A stretch of 64,000 nucleotides of DNA, taken from NCBI GenBank assembly GCA_018266775.1, contig JAFDZS010000006.1:144953-208952 (forward strand), read 5' to 3'. Origin of the DNA: Bacteroidota bacterium (GTDB lineage: Bacteria > Bacteroidota > Bacteroidia > Chitinophagales > Chitinophagaceae). Every line of letters starts with the position of its first letter. Position 1 is the stretch's first letter. The position numbers and the translations under genes are program-made. The notes beneath the pieces were generated by a model. It worked only from the letters and a program-made list of their open reading frames with translations. It was not told the DNA's origin and did no database searches. Shown piece after piece: positions 52,312 to 60,908 of the stretch.

Positions 52312-52746
52312 ATGGCAAGGTTAAAATTAGAATTCCCCGGCAATCACATTGCAACATTTCAAATCCCGGTACGAATTACCGATATTAATTATGGCAACCA
52401 TGTGGGAAATGATGCATTTGTAAGCATTATTCATGAAGCAAGAATGCAATGGCTTAACAATCACGGCTACACGGAATTGAATATTGGCGGCCCTGGTTTA
52501 ATTATGGCAGACATTGCCGTTGAATTTAAAAGCGAATCTTTTTATGGAGATATCATTGATGTGAGCATTGCCACAGGCGACATTTCAAAAATCAGTTTTG
52601 AACTGTATTACAAATTATCCACTACAAGAAATGATGGAGAGATTATGTTGGCGGTAGCCAGAACCGGAATGGTTTGTTTCGACTACCAGCTCAGCAAAGT
52701 GGCGGCTATTCCGGGCCAGTTACAGGCTTTGCTTCAATTGCATTAA
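52312..52746 (+). CDS. acyl-CoA thioesterase, 4HBT/hot-dog family
   Basis: A 144-residue single hot-dog domain protein. It begins MARLKLEFPGNHIATFQIPVRITDINYGNHVGNDAFVSIIHEARMQWL; the D-I-N-Y-G-N-H segment matches the catalytic D-x-D/N-x-x-G-H-V-N-N region of 4-hydroxybenzoyl-CoA thioesterase-like enzymes (YbgC/FcbC group). The central helix and IAVEFKSESFYGDIIDVSI and VCFDYQLSKVAAIP strands complete the fold. It would hydrolyse an acyl-CoA or acyl-ACP; the acyl chain is unknown. The start at 52312 is chosen from the family N-terminus; the frame is open upstream through the terminator. Its end overlaps aroE (convergent) by 4 bp. Confidence 0.87.
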   Translation: MARLKLEFPGNHIATFQIPVRITDINYGNHVGNDAFVSIIHEARMQWLNNHGYTELNIGGPGLIMADIAVEFKSESFYGDIIDVSIATGDISKISFELYYKLSTTRNDGEIMLAVARTGMVCFDYQLSKVAAIPGQLQALLQLH

Positions 52747-53492
52747 CTATACGCTGGTGAATTCCATATACGCCAGCTTTCTTCTGCCTGCAAAACCAGC
52801 ATATCATACCCGTTCTTAATTGCCGCTCCATTTCGCTCTCCATTTTGAAGGAATACTGTTTTTTCAGGATTATACACCAGGTCATAGAGATAATGCTTCG
52901 CTGTTAAAAAATCGTAAGGCAATTGCGGGCAGCCTTCAATGTTGGGAAAAGTTCCCAACGGAGTAGTATTAATGATTAATAAATGCCGGGTTACAACTGA
53001 TGCATCAAGCTGATCATAAGTGAGGTCAACCCCTTGTTGCAACTGCCGGCTGACTATTTTAAATTCAATGTTCAGTTTTCTTAATACAAACTTTACTGCA
53101 TCTGCTGCGCCACCGTTGCCCAATACCAAAGCATGTTTATGAAAGGGCTGAAGAAGTGTTTGTAAAGATTTTTCAAAGCCTGTGACGTCTGTATTAAATC
53201 CAAACTTCTTTCCTTCTATAATCCTGATGCAATTACAGGCTGAAATGCCTTCTGGTAAATATTTGACTGAATCTAAATAATCAATTACCTGTTTTTTGTA
53301 AGGGATCGTAACGTTTAATCCTGCAAGGTCCGGGTACTGCACCAATAATCCGGGAAGTTCTTCAATGGAAGGTACAGCAAATGTATTGTATGCACAATCA
53401 TGAATACCTTCTTTCAGAAATTTTTCAGTAAAGTATTTTTCAGAGAATGAATGCCCCAGCGGATAACCGATAAGACCATACCTTTTCATCAA
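52743..53492 (-). CDS. aroE: shikimate dehydrogenase
   Basis: A 249-residue NADP-dependent enzyme that reduces 3-dehydroshikimate to shikimate in aromatic amino acid synthesis. The N-terminal substrate domain has YGLIGYPLGHSFSEKYF (shikimate-binding S-x-S type site, here SFS) and GLNVTIPYKKQVIDYLD with the catalytic lysine (K in PYKK). The NADP domain begins ALVLGNGGAADAVKFVL, with INTTPLGTFPN and the C-terminal GYDMLVLQAEESWRIW. The length is slightly shorter than the 270-290 usual, as in other Bacteroidota. Its start overlaps the end of the phosphosulfolactate synthase gene by 4 bp (ATGA), so translation is coupled. Confidence 0.94.
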   Translation of the reverse strand: MMKRYGLIGYPLGHSFSEKYFTEKFLKEGIHDCAYNTFAVPSIEELPGLLVQYPDLAGLNVTIPYKKQVIDYLDSVKYLPEGISACNCIRIIEGKKFGFNTDVTGFEKSLQTLLQPFHKHALVLGNGGAADAVKFVLRKLNIEFKIVSRQLQQGVDLTYDQLDASVVTRHLLIINTTPLGTFPNIEGCPQLPYDFLTAKHYLYDLVYNPEKTVFLQNGERNGAAIKNGYDMLVLQAEESWRIWNSPAYS

Positions 53493-54259
53493 GCCTCTTT
53501 TTTATCTAAATACAGGTGAAAGGTGTCGCCACGTAAACCAATGCGCATTGTTTCAAGGGGAATAACTTCATTTGGCGCAATATTACCCAGGTTTACATTA
53601 CATCCCAACAATTCTAAAAAGTATAATTGCTGCGCTTTTTGTGGTGCCTCCCACAAAATTTTTTCTCCGGGAATTTGTGTTAATATTTCCTGCACTAAAC
53701 CTTCCCGCACTTCTCCAGAGCCACGATAAATACCCACGTTACCTGCTTCCCTGGCCTCTGCAATCACGTAAGATGACCCAGCCTCAAGTTCAGCCCTCAT
53801 CAACTCAATCCATTTATAAGGAGGTATAATGTGTGCTGCATCTTTACTGCCCACCTCGCTTAAAACAGTTCCGTGTTTGGTTAGTTTTTCAATATAACCA
53901 CACTTTTCTGCATGCGGTATGGTAATTGAACCATCGCTCACTTCCATATAACTTACGCCATATTCCTTACAAACATTAATGTAGTCTTCAAATTGATTCC
54001 TGATCAGAAATGCTTCAAAAAGTGTTCCTCCAAAATATACCGGAACGTTGTAAGAACTGTATACTTCCAGTTTTTCTTTAAGGTTTGGGGTTACATAGGA
54101 CGTACCAAAACCAAGTTTAACTATATCTACATGGGGATGCGAAACACTCATAAAATTTTTCGCTTCTTCAACACTTAACCCTTTGTCCATTACCATTGTA
54201 ATTCCAAAATTGCGGGGCTTTACATTACGATCGGGAATCTGAGAGAGATTAAAATTCAT
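53489..54259 (-). CDS. comA: phosphosulfolactate synthase (ComA family)
   Basis: A 256-residue TIM-barrel protein of the ComA family, which adds sulfite to phosphoenolpyruvate giving (R)-phosphosulfolactate, first described in coenzyme M synthesis of methanogens. Family blocks: KPRNFGITMVMDKGLS, VDIVKLGFGTSYV, VYFGGTLFEAFL, YMEVSDGSITIP, VLSEVGSKD, VIAEAREAGNVGIYRG and LGNIAPNEVIPLETMRIGLRGDTF. Bacteroidota do not make coenzyme M; the product may feed sulfolactate or cysteate, the latter a sulfonolipid precursor, but this is inference. The start at 54259 is supported by the -7 box at 54280-54287, which lies inside the longer possible reading frame. aroE overlaps by 4 bp. Confidence 0.88.
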   Translation of the reverse strand: MNFNLSQIPDRNVKPRNFGITMVMDKGLSVEEAKNFMSVSHPHVDIVKLGFGTSYVTPNLKEKLEVYSSYNVPVYFGGTLFEAFLIRNQFEDYINVCKEYGVSYMEVSDGSITIPHAEKCGYIEKLTKHGTVLSEVGSKDAAHIIPPYKWIELMRAELEAGSSYVIAEAREAGNVGIYRGSGEVREGLVQEILTQIPGEKILWEAPQKAQQLYFLELLGCNVNLGNIAPNEVIPLETMRIGLRGDTFHLYLDKKEA

Positions 54260-54279
54260 GCCTGCTGTTTTAAGTGGTG

Positions 54280-54287
54280 CAAAGATA
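54280..54287 (-). promoter_or_regulatory. -7 promoter element of comA-aroE
   Basis: TATCTTTG on the minus strand. Transcription would begin near 54276, about 17 nt before the ATG at 54259, which argues against the upstream ATG at 54292. Confidence 0.55.
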
Positions 54288-54353
54288 ACCACTATGAAGC
54301 AAAAAAGGATAGGTAATTAATTATTAACCGCTTGCATTAATGTGACAGGCAGA

Positions 54354-55775
54354 TCATAAAGATTTTCTTTTTTTAAACCGGGCTATTACGTCAACCACCT
54401 GCTGGTTTTGCAGCAAAGCAGGATTGATATCAATAACCTTCCTGATCAGCCTTGGGTTTTGTTGCATCCCATGTTCGAGGTACAAAACAGCTTCTTTGGA
54501 TTGGCCCATGGCAAACAAAATAATGCTTTTATAAAAGAGAAAAATTGTTTTGCCTTCTGTTTGCTCAAAAGCCATTCCCGCATAGTCAAGCGCTTCTTCA
54601 AACAATGATGACCGATAGAGGCATTTTAAAAGTTCCACCCATCCGCTTACATTCTTTGGCCTTACCCGCACCACATTTCCAAAGCATGAGATGGCTTCAT
54701 CGTACCTGCCCATCTCCATATAACACTGGCCAATGGCAAGATTGTATTCCGGCTGCATCTTATGCATCTGCAAAGCTGTTTCCATGCTTTTTACAGCACT
54801 GTTCCAGTTGCTTTCATTCATGTAAGTACACGCAATTTTATAATGTAGCTGACTGTCTCCCTGGTTCAGGTGGGAGGCTTTTTTATAATTAAACCGGGCC
54901 TGGGCAAAATGGCCCATTTTATCATAACAATGGCCAATGGCTTCGTAGATTACATCTTCAGGGCTGGCCAGTTCCAGTACTTTTTGTAAAACTTCAATAG
55001 CATCTTTATATTTCCTCAGCCGCAGGTAGGCATCTCCCATATTGCGCCAGGCATAATCAAACTTATCGTCTATTGCAACAGCGTACTGGTACGCATCGAT
55101 GGCTTTTTCATATAACTTTAATCCCTGGTATGCTGCAGCAAGATTAAACCATGCCAGTTCACTAAACGGCAACTCATCAATTATTTTTTGATGCAGCCGT
55201 ATACCCTCTTCATTACGTCCTGTAAAATCTGTCCAGAAACAAATTTTGTGCAGTGCTTCCTCATTGCCGGGTTCCTGCTCAAGTATCAGTTTAAGGCAGT
55301 CGAAAACCTTGTCGAAGATTTCATAGTCATCATATACATCCGCAAGCTCAAACAACAATTCAATTTTTTCTTCCCCATCAAAATCACCAATTACCGATTC
55401 CAGCACGGCTGCTGCTTTTTCCTGCTGATCCAATGCCAGGTAAGCATCTGTTTTCAGGATGTAGAGATCAGCTTCCCTGCTGTCCAGCAATGCAGCCTGG
55501 TCACAAACCTGTAAAGCCTCCCTGTAGTGCCGTAAGGCAATAAGTAAATCTGCCTTATGTAATAAAAGAGAAGATGAGTATGGATACTGGCTGATAGCAT
55601 AAGCAGATACTTCCAGCGCTTCTGCCAGTTGCTCATTTTCATCAAAATATTCAATTAATCTTTCAAATGATTCTTCTTCCAGAAAAGAGTTGGCCAGACC
55701 CGATTTGAGATTTTCGTATTGCTGGAGTAACGCTTTAATATCTTCTCTGTCTTGCCGGTAAGGATATTTACTCAT
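54354..55775 (-). CDS. tetratricopeptide repeat protein
   Basis: A 473-residue protein without signal peptide, made almost wholly of TPR helices: about 11-12 repeats of 34 residues from 40 to 455, e.g. LAWFNLAAAYQGLKLYEKAIDAYQYAVAIDDKFDYAWRN, then MGDAYLRLRKYKDAIEVLQKVLELA, and EAIGHCYDKMGHFAQARFNYKKASHL. The N-terminal segment is rich in Glu/Asp. TPR proteins act as protein-protein scaffolds; no partner can be named. It precedes comA-aroE on the same strand by 94 bp, but comA has its own promoter element. No terminator is seen between them. Confidence 0.88.
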   Translation of the reverse strand: MSKYPYRQDREDIKALLQQYENLKSGLANSFLEEESFERLIEYFDENEQLAEALEVSAYAISQYPYSSSLLLHKADLLIALRHYREALQVCDQAALLDSREADLYILKTDAYLALDQQEKAAAVLESVIGDFDGEEKIELLFELADVYDDYEIFDKVFDCLKLILEQEPGNEEALHKICFWTDFTGRNEEGIRLHQKIIDELPFSELAWFNLAAAYQGLKLYEKAIDAYQYAVAIDDKFDYAWRNMGDAYLRLRKYKDAIEVLQKVLELASPEDVIYEAIGHCYDKMGHFAQARFNYKKASHLNQGDSQLHYKIACTYMNESNWNSAVKSMETALQMHKMQPEYNLAIGQCYMEMGRYDEAISCFGNVVRVRPKNVSGWVELLKCLYRSSLFEEALDYAGMAFEQTEGKTIFLFYKSIILFAMGQSKEAVLYLEHGMQQNPRLIRKVIDINPALLQNQQVVDVIARFKKRKSL

Positions 55776-55906
55776 ATAGTGTAAGTTATTGTAAATTACC
55801 CCCTTTTAAACAACTTTACAAGTTTTTGTAACTTTTTTTACACAAAATCGTTAAAGAAGTGCAAAAAGATTGTATGAACGGTACTGAAATACCGGATATT
55901 TTTTAA

Positions 55907-55914
55907 TATATTTG
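55907..55914 (+). promoter_or_regulatory. candidate -7 element of the small secreted protein gene
   Basis: TATATTTG on the plus strand matches TAnnTTTG; the start would be near 55918, about 15 nt before the ATG at 55933. Confidence 0.45.
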
Positions 55915-55932
55915 TAACGAAAATCATCACCA

Positions 55933-56286
55933 ATGATAAAATTATCAAAATTAACACTTATGGCTGCTGTGCTATTGGGCACCGGTTTAAGTGCTTTGGC
56001 TGATAGAGGCATTTCAAAGAAAAGTAAATCAAAAGTTACTTTAAATATCAGTACCCCTACTACATTGAGAAATTCTGTTTCATTAAACCTTAAAACCGGT
56101 TTAAAATACACTGGCAGCTTTTTTGTAAACCAGCAGTACAGTGGCGGTAGTTTTATAAATAATTCATTGGTTACTTATCAAAAAGGTAACACTGTTTATA
56201 TCATTCCTTACAAACAAAAGGTTGTGATGCCGGATATTAAACCGGATGGCTCTACAGGAATGAAAATCAATCTTAAAAGTCATTAA
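55933..56286 (+). CDS. small secreted protein of unknown function (117 residues)
   Basis: Not recognised. It has a clear Sec signal peptide (MIKLSKLTLMAAVLLGTGLSALA, cleavage near 23) and a mature part of about 94 residues, basic (many Lys) and rich in Ser, Thr, Asn and Tyr, with beta-strand-like alternation (VTLNISTPTTLRNSVSLNLKTGLKYTGSFFV) and no cysteine. It has its own -7 box and a strong terminator right after the stop, so it is a compact single-gene unit and likely real. It lies between the TPR gene (divergent) and a convergent GLPGLI-like gene. Confidence 0.75.
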   Translation: MIKLSKLTLMAAVLLGTGLSALADRGISKKSKSKVTLNISTPTTLRNSVSLNLKTGLKYTGSFFVNQQYSGGSFINNSLVTYQKGNTVYIIPYKQKVVMPDIKPDGSTGMKINLKSH

Positions 56287-56290
56287 TACA

Positions 56291-56319
56291 AAGCCTCTCT
56301 TCTTGAGAGGCTTTTTTTA
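56291..56319 (+). terminator. terminator of the small secreted protein gene
   Basis: AAGCCTCTC, loop TTCTT, GAGAGGCTT followed by TTTTTTA, starting 4 bp after the stop codon. Confidence 0.88.
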
Positions 56320-56353
56320 TTTCCTCTCTTTATTTTGCCCGGCTTAATAATTC

Positions 56354-57028
56354 TTATCTTCCGGTTCCTTTCTTTAATTGTTTGTTTTCTTCGTATGTCA
56401 TTACCCTGTAGCCAGATTTCGGGTATTCGAAACGTGAAGCCAGCACCGGTTCAAAATTAATTTTAGAAAGCGTGTACTTGTATTTTGCAGTACTGGATTC
56501 ATATTCATATTGCATTGCCAGCCCTGGCAGGTTTTTAAATGTCGTATTATACTCTTTGTTACTCACAACAAGGTCTGGCGAATAGTAAACAGTAAATGTT
56601 TTTCCATTGGGCAGTTTTGCAGTTGCTTTTTTGCAGGTGTACCCGGCAATGGTAATGGTTTCGTCAGATAGATCGAATTTGATATCGCTGTACTGCTTAT
56701 TTTTTTCTTCCCAATTTTCCCTTGTAAGTGTGATCATTAATTTCTGCCCGCTGTATTCTTTTAAGATCACAGCATTACCTGCTTTTGAATCGTGTATGGT
56801 ACTTTCTTTTCCTAAAGCACTGGACATGTCAGACCTTGTGAGCGCCCCTTTAAGATAAACTGTTACTGTACCACCATCGATAGCATCGGCCATTTGTGGT
56901 TCTTTATTTCCGGATTGTACAACTATATCATAAGTGATAGTTCCTTCGGAAATCGTTTTTTGGGCAAAAGAAAAACAGCCCGCAAATAGCAGTACCATCA
57001 TTAAACCTGTTGCCCGAACGCTTTTCAT
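56354..57028 (-). CDS. secreted DUF4412/GLPGLI-like protein
   Basis: A 224-residue secreted protein: signal peptide MKSVRATGLMMVLLFAGCFSFAQ, then a lipoprotein-localisation-like beta-sheet fold starting TISEGTITYDIVVQSG. Typical segments are VTVYLKGALTRSDMSS, ITIAGYTCKKATAKLPNGKTFTVYYSPDL and NLPGLAMQYEYES; the last resembles the name-giving GLPGLI motif of that Bacteroidota family. Such proteins are periplasmic or surface proteins of unknown role. The start at 57028 is set by the signal peptide; the frame is open to 57100 across the yidC terminator and is unlikely to be used there. A -7-like TATCTTTA lies at 57043-57050. Confidence 0.77.
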   Translation of the reverse strand: MKSVRATGLMMVLLFAGCFSFAQKTISEGTITYDIVVQSGNKEPQMADAIDGGTVTVYLKGALTRSDMSSALGKESTIHDSKAGNAVILKEYSGQKLMITLTRENWEEKNKQYSDIKFDLSDETITIAGYTCKKATAKLPNGKTFTVYYSPDLVVSNKEYNTTFKNLPGLAMQYEYESSTAKYKYTLSKINFEPVLASRFEYPKSGYRVMTYEENKQLKKGTGR

Positions 57029-57081
57029 TTGAATAGTTTTAATAAAGATAATAAAATCCCGTGCCAAAGAGGAAACAGGCA

Positions 57082-57120
57082 CATATAAAAAGACCTGCAA
57101 CCTTGAATTTTGGTTGCAGG
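57082..57120 (-). terminator. terminator of yidC
   Basis: Minus strand CCTGCAACC, 9-nt loop, GGTTGCAGG followed by TCTTTTTAT, 22 bp after the yidC stop codon. Confidence 0.85.
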
Positions 57121-57142
57121 CCTTTTCTTTTAACGTAACTTT

Positions 57143-59011
57143 TTATTTTTTGCTGTTCTTATCTTTCAGTTCCTGCAGGCGCTTTTGGCTTTCCTGCATG
57201 GCCTGGAACTTTTCCTGCCATTTGCTCTGCTTCACCGGTTGTTTACGTTTTTCCGTGATTTGTGCCATAATCTTGTCATGGTCAATAATATATTTTTGAA
57301 TCACAATTTGCAAGATCAGTGTTATCGTATTGGAAACGGTGTAATACCAGGTTAGTGCTGAAGGCAACCTGTTGAATACGCCTAACAATAATACCGGAAA
57401 AATGTAAGGCATATATTTCATTAAAGGGTTCGAATTGTCCTGCATGTTGCTCATACTGTATAATGAAATCAACAAGCTGGTTACGGTGGCGGTTATGGTA
57501 AATAAACTCATGTGGTCGCCATACAAAGAACTGATCACAGGCACATTGCCAAAATTCCAGATAGAGTCATAAGCAGCAAGGTCATTTGCCCATAAAAATC
57601 CCTGGCCCCGTAACGCAATATTAGACTGGAAGAAATAATACAACGACATGAAGATCGGAATCTGTAAAACGGCAGGTAAACATCCACCCAGCGGACTTAC
57701 GCCTGCCGATCGCCATAGTTTCATTTGTTCAACGCTAAACGCCTGCTGGTCTAAAGTGCCGCTCTTGTCAGTAAATTTTTGTTTCAAGGCATCCACTTCC
57801 GGCTTTAATACTTTCATTTTGGCCCCACTCAGGTAGCTTTTATACAGAATTGGGGAAGTGATCAAACGGATCAATAAAGTCAGCAAGAGAATTACGATAC
57901 CATAACTGGCTACATGCGCCCTGATGAAATCCCAGATGGGCAACAGAAAATGCCTGTTGATGTATTTCACAAAAGAGAATGGGCCGGAACCGTATGTAAC
58001 GATCTGGTACATGTTGTTATGGTACTTATCCAGGATATTGTAATCGTTAGGGCCGTAATATAATTGCAGCGCAACATTGCCATCTGTTGGCACGTCCACC
58101 CTGCATTCTGCGGTAGATTGTGTTATCACGGGTATTGAGTCATCAGGAACAGTCCAGCGTATCTCTGCATCCTTAAACTTATTTTTAGCCAGCAGGGCCG
58201 ACACAAAAAATTGCGGGTTAACGGCCAGCCAGTCAACTGGCTTATCAAAATGCTCATTCCCTCCGCTGCCTAAAGCAGTAAAATCATACTTATTGTTGGT
58301 ATAATAAGCAATATGGGTTTGTTGCTTTTGATATTTTATGGTCTTTTCAACCTGTGGAGCCTCTGTTTGCCAGCTCAGGTTTATTAAATTCTGATCGACT
58401 GCCTGTGTATTGTTGCCCAATCCAATGTTAAAATCGAGCATGTAACCATCATTACCGGGCGCAGGAAGGGTAAACTGATGTGTTACCACATCTTTACCGG
58501 AAGTATCCTTAATACTGAAAATAATAGTTTTTGATTGATCCGTATTTACCTTCACTTCGCTGCCAGTAAAAAACAATTCATCGGTATTGGCGGTACTGCC
58601 TCCGGCTTTAATTTTGTAAGAAATTTTATTGAAGTTTCCTGTTTGTATCAACAACGGTTTCTTGTCGTAAGTGGAAAATTTTAGCAGCTCAACAGATTTT
58701 GGTTGAGCCCCTTTATTAGTGAATGTGATCCTCATCACATCGTTTTCAACAGTGGTCAGTTTCTCAACGCTATCTGTTTTTAATGCAGTGGGTACTGCCG
58801 CAGCGGTAACGATTGGTTTAGCCGCTTCGGGATGTTGCTTTGCGTATTCTAAAGAGTCTTTTATTGCTTTATCCCTTGTAACTTTTGCAACTGAGTCATC
58901 AAAATGCTGCTTCTGCTCCTGGTAAGCCTGGCTGCTTCTGTTATTTACAACCAGCATAGCTACCAGCAGTGCACCAATTAAAACAAACCCAATAATCGTA
59001 TTCCTGTCCAT
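57143..59011 (-). CDS. yidC: membrane protein insertase YidC
   Basis: A 622-residue Oxa1/YidC insertase of the Gram-negative type. An N-terminal membrane anchor (MDRNTIIGFVLIGALLVAMLV, 1-22) leads to a large periplasmic beta-supersandwich domain (about 60-340). The conserved five-helix insertase core follows (about 355-570), with IRLITSPILYKSYLSGAKMKVLKPEVDALKQKF giving the conserved Arg in TM2 and the cytoplasmic hairpin, and GCLPAVLQIPIFMSLYYFF. The C-terminal tail is basic, as needed for ribosome contact. It inserts and folds inner-membrane proteins with or without SecYEG. An in-frame ATG two codons upstream (59017) is possible. It is transcribed alone. Confidence 0.96.
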   Translation of the reverse strand: MDRNTIIGFVLIGALLVAMLVVNNRSSQAYQEQKQHFDDSVAKVTRDKAIKDSLEYAKQHPEAAKPIVTAAAVPTALKTDSVEKLTTVENDVMRITFTNKGAQPKSVELLKFSTYDKKPLLIQTGNFNKISYKIKAGGSTANTDELFFTGSEVKVNTDQSKTIIFSIKDTSGKDVVTHQFTLPAPGNDGYMLDFNIGLGNNTQAVDQNLINLSWQTEAPQVEKTIKYQKQQTHIAYYTNNKYDFTALGSGGNEHFDKPVDWLAVNPQFFVSALLAKNKFKDAEIRWTVPDDSIPVITQSTAECRVDVPTDGNVALQLYYGPNDYNILDKYHNNMYQIVTYGSGPFSFVKYINRHFLLPIWDFIRAHVASYGIVILLLTLLIRLITSPILYKSYLSGAKMKVLKPEVDALKQKFTDKSGTLDQQAFSVEQMKLWRSAGVSPLGGCLPAVLQIPIFMSLYYFFQSNIALRGQGFLWANDLAAYDSIWNFGNVPVISSLYGDHMSLFTITATVTSLLISLYSMSNMQDNSNPLMKYMPYIFPVLLLGVFNRLPSALTWYYTVSNTITLILQIVIQKYIIDHDKIMAQITEKRKQPVKQSKWQEKFQAMQESQKRLQELKDKNSKK

Positions 59012-59040
59012 TCCCATGATGAGTGATTTGATTAAGAGCG

Positions 59041-59048
59041 CAAAGGTA
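59041..59048 (-). promoter_or_regulatory. -7 promoter element of yidC
   Basis: TACCTTTG on the minus strand; the start would be near 59037, about 20-26 nt before the yidC start codon. Confidence 0.55.
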
Positions 59049-59093
59049 ATAAAACTTATGGGTTCAATGGTTTAAGTTATTGTTCCGTTCATA

Positions 59094-59120
59094 CAAAAGG
59101 CCCCCGTTGCAGCGGGGGCC
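59094..59120 (-). terminator. terminator of rplY
   Basis: Minus strand GGCCCCCG, loop CTGCAA, CGGGGGCC followed by TTTTGTAT, 28 bp after the rplY stop. Confidence 0.85.
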
Positions 59121-59148
59121 AAATATGATCTTAATTAATGCTTTAAAC

Positions 59149-59775
59149 TTATTTTTTTGCAGCGGCAGCGGGTGCAGCAGCTTTTGCTGCAGGCGCAGCA
59201 GCTTTAGGGGCAGCAGCTTCTTCCTGTTTCAACTGACGGGTCATTGTTACTGAAGCAATAGGAATACGCGGAGAGTTCAATACTTCAATATTTTCCAGTT
59301 GCACATCTTCAACCCTTACGTTACCATTCAACTCCAGTTTGGAAAGATCCACTTCAATACTTTCCCTTAAGTATTTGGGTAAGGTTTTCACCTTAAAAGA
59401 TTTCATTTTAGTAACCAGTTTACCACCAGCTTTCACACCAGCAGGCGTACCGGTAAATTTCAATGGCAAAGTGGCAATCACTTTTTTATCGTCTACCAGT
59501 TCCAGGAAATCGATGTGCGTTAATGCATCTGTAACCTTGTCGAATTGTAAATCTTTCAGGATACATTTGTAAGTAGCTCCATCTACGCTGATTTCAGCGA
59601 TCATAAATTCTGAGGTGTACACGATGTCTTTAAAAGCAGTAGCCGGAGCAGAGAAGTTAACTTCTTTTTTACCACCATAAATTACACCTGGCACCAATTG
59701 CTGAGAGCGAAGTTGGCGGGTGGCTTTTTTTCCGCTTTCGGTCCTCAGTTGTCCTTCGATTGTAATTGATTTCAT
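59149..59775 (-). CDS. rplY: 50S ribosomal protein bL25 (general stress protein Ctc form)
   Basis: A 208-residue two-domain L25/TL5/Ctc protein. The 5S rRNA-binding domain is at 1-90 (ITIEGQLRTESGKKATRQLRSQQLVPGVIYGGKK; LKDLQFDKVTDALTHIDFLEL) and the C-terminal beta domain at about 95-185 (LPLKFTGTPAGVKAGGKLVTKMKSFKVKTLPKYLRESIEVDLSKL). A low-complexity Ala/Pro/Lys tail of about 25 residues ends the protein. It binds 5S rRNA in the central protuberance. A -7 box (59798-59805) and terminator mark it as a single-gene unit here; prs lies upstream with 106 bp between the genes. Confidence 0.96.
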   Translation of the reverse strand: MKSITIEGQLRTESGKKATRQLRSQQLVPGVIYGGKKEVNFSAPATAFKDIVYTSEFMIAEISVDGATYKCILKDLQFDKVTDALTHIDFLELVDDKKVIATLPLKFTGTPAGVKAGGKLVTKMKSFKVKTLPKYLRESIEVDLSKLELNGNVRVEDVQLENIEVLNSPRIPIASVTMTRQLKQEEAAAPKAAAPAAKAAAPAAAAKK

Positions 59776-59797
59776 TGTAAATATTTTTTATGAGGCG

Positions 59798-59805
59798 CAA
59801 AGGTA
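59798..59805 (-). promoter_or_regulatory. -7 promoter element of rplY
   Basis: TACCTTTG on the minus strand; transcription would begin near 59794, about 19 nt before the ATG. Confidence 0.55.
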
Positions 59806-59881
59806 GGAAAAATTACCAGTTTTCGGCCATCTGTCTTCAAAATTCTGTTAGCCCTGTTTATTCTTCCACAATTACCCACAT

Positions 59882-60835
59882 TTATTTTTTATTTGCCATG
59901 CGGCTTCTCATAAAAAGGCTGTTGATACTCTTATTTTCAAATGCATTACGTATGGTAACCGCAAATAATTCGTCGGTTGACAGTACTTTAATTTTACTGC
60001 ACTGGCCCCGCAGCGGTATAGTATCGCATACCACCAATTCCTCCAGAACGCTGTTTTGGATATTAGTATAGGCAGCACCGCTTAAAACTGGATGTGTGCA
60101 CAGTGCCCTTACACTATTGGCGCCCTTTTCTTTCATCAGGGCTGCACTCTTCACTAAAGTACCTCCTGTATCACAAAGATCATCCACCAACACCACGTCT
60201 TTACCCGAAACATCGCCAATTACCACCATGCTGGCAATTTCATTCGCCCGTTTTCTGTGTTTATCGCAAATCACCATTTCGCACTCAAAGTAAGTGGCAA
60301 TTTCACGTATACGGTTAGCACTTCCAACATCAGGTGCTGCAAAAGTCAGGTTTTCCAATGCCAGCTTTTCAATGTAAGGAATGAATATTGCAGAAGCCTC
60401 AAGATGATCAACGGGAATATCAAAATATCCCTGTATTTGTGGCGCATGAAGATCCATGGTGATAACACGGTCTGCCCCGGCTGCGGTAAGCATATTAGCC
60501 ACTAATTTAGATCCAATGGCAACCCTTGGACGGTCTTTTCTGTCTTGTCTTGCAAAACCATAATATGGAATTACAGCTATTACTTTATAGGCAGATGCTC
60601 TTTTTGCTGCATCAATCATCAGTAATAACTCCATCAGGTTGTCTGATGGGGAATAAGTGCTTTGAATTAAAAACACAAATTGCCCCCTGATGCTCTCCTG
60701 GAATTCCACATAAATTTCGCCGTCGCTAAAACGCTGGATATTGATCTTGCCTAACGGCGCTCCAAACTTACGGGCAATTTTTTCAGCTAAATATTGGGAT
60801 CCGGTTCCGGAAAAAATCTTTGCACTTGGTTCCAT
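59882..60835 (-). CDS. prs: ribose-phosphate pyrophosphokinase
   Basis: A 317-residue class I PRPP synthetase converting ribose 5-phosphate and ATP to PRPP for purine, pyrimidine, His, Trp and NAD synthesis. Signatures: the N-terminal KIFSGTGSQYLAEKIARKFG, ATP-binding region YYGFARQDRKDRPR, metal and ribose-5-phosphate-binding DLHAPQIQGYFDIPVDHL and the PRPP loop VVLVDDLCDTGGTLVKSA. Start at MEPSAKIF (60835), 34 nt after a -7 box; the frame is open to 60871 but the added residues do not fit. It precedes rplY on the same strand (106 bp), a neighbourhood also common in other phyla. Confidence 0.96.
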   Translation of the reverse strand: MEPSAKIFSGTGSQYLAEKIARKFGAPLGKINIQRFSDGEIYVEFQESIRGQFVFLIQSTYSPSDNLMELLLMIDAAKRASAYKVIAVIPYYGFARQDRKDRPRVAIGSKLVANMLTAAGADRVITMDLHAPQIQGYFDIPVDHLEASAIFIPYIEKLALENLTFAAPDVGSANRIREIATYFECEMVICDKHRKRANEIASMVVIGDVSGKDVVLVDDLCDTGGTLVKSAALMKEKGANSVRALCTHPVLSGAAYTNIQNSVLEELVVCDTIPLRGQCSKIKVLSTDELFAVTIRNAFENKSINSLFMRSRMANKK

Positions 60836-60868
60836 TATAAATATTTGAGGATTATTGATATACTGCCG

Positions 60869-60876
60869 CAAATGTA
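60869..60876 (-). promoter_or_regulatory. -7 promoter element of prs
   Basis: TACATTTG on the minus strand; the start would be near 60865, about 30 nt before the prs ATG at 60835. It lies in the 73-bp divergent gap shared with radC. Confidence 0.5.
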
Positions 60877-60908
60877 TTGTTTAGTTTATTTCAATCAGAT
60901 TTGAATCA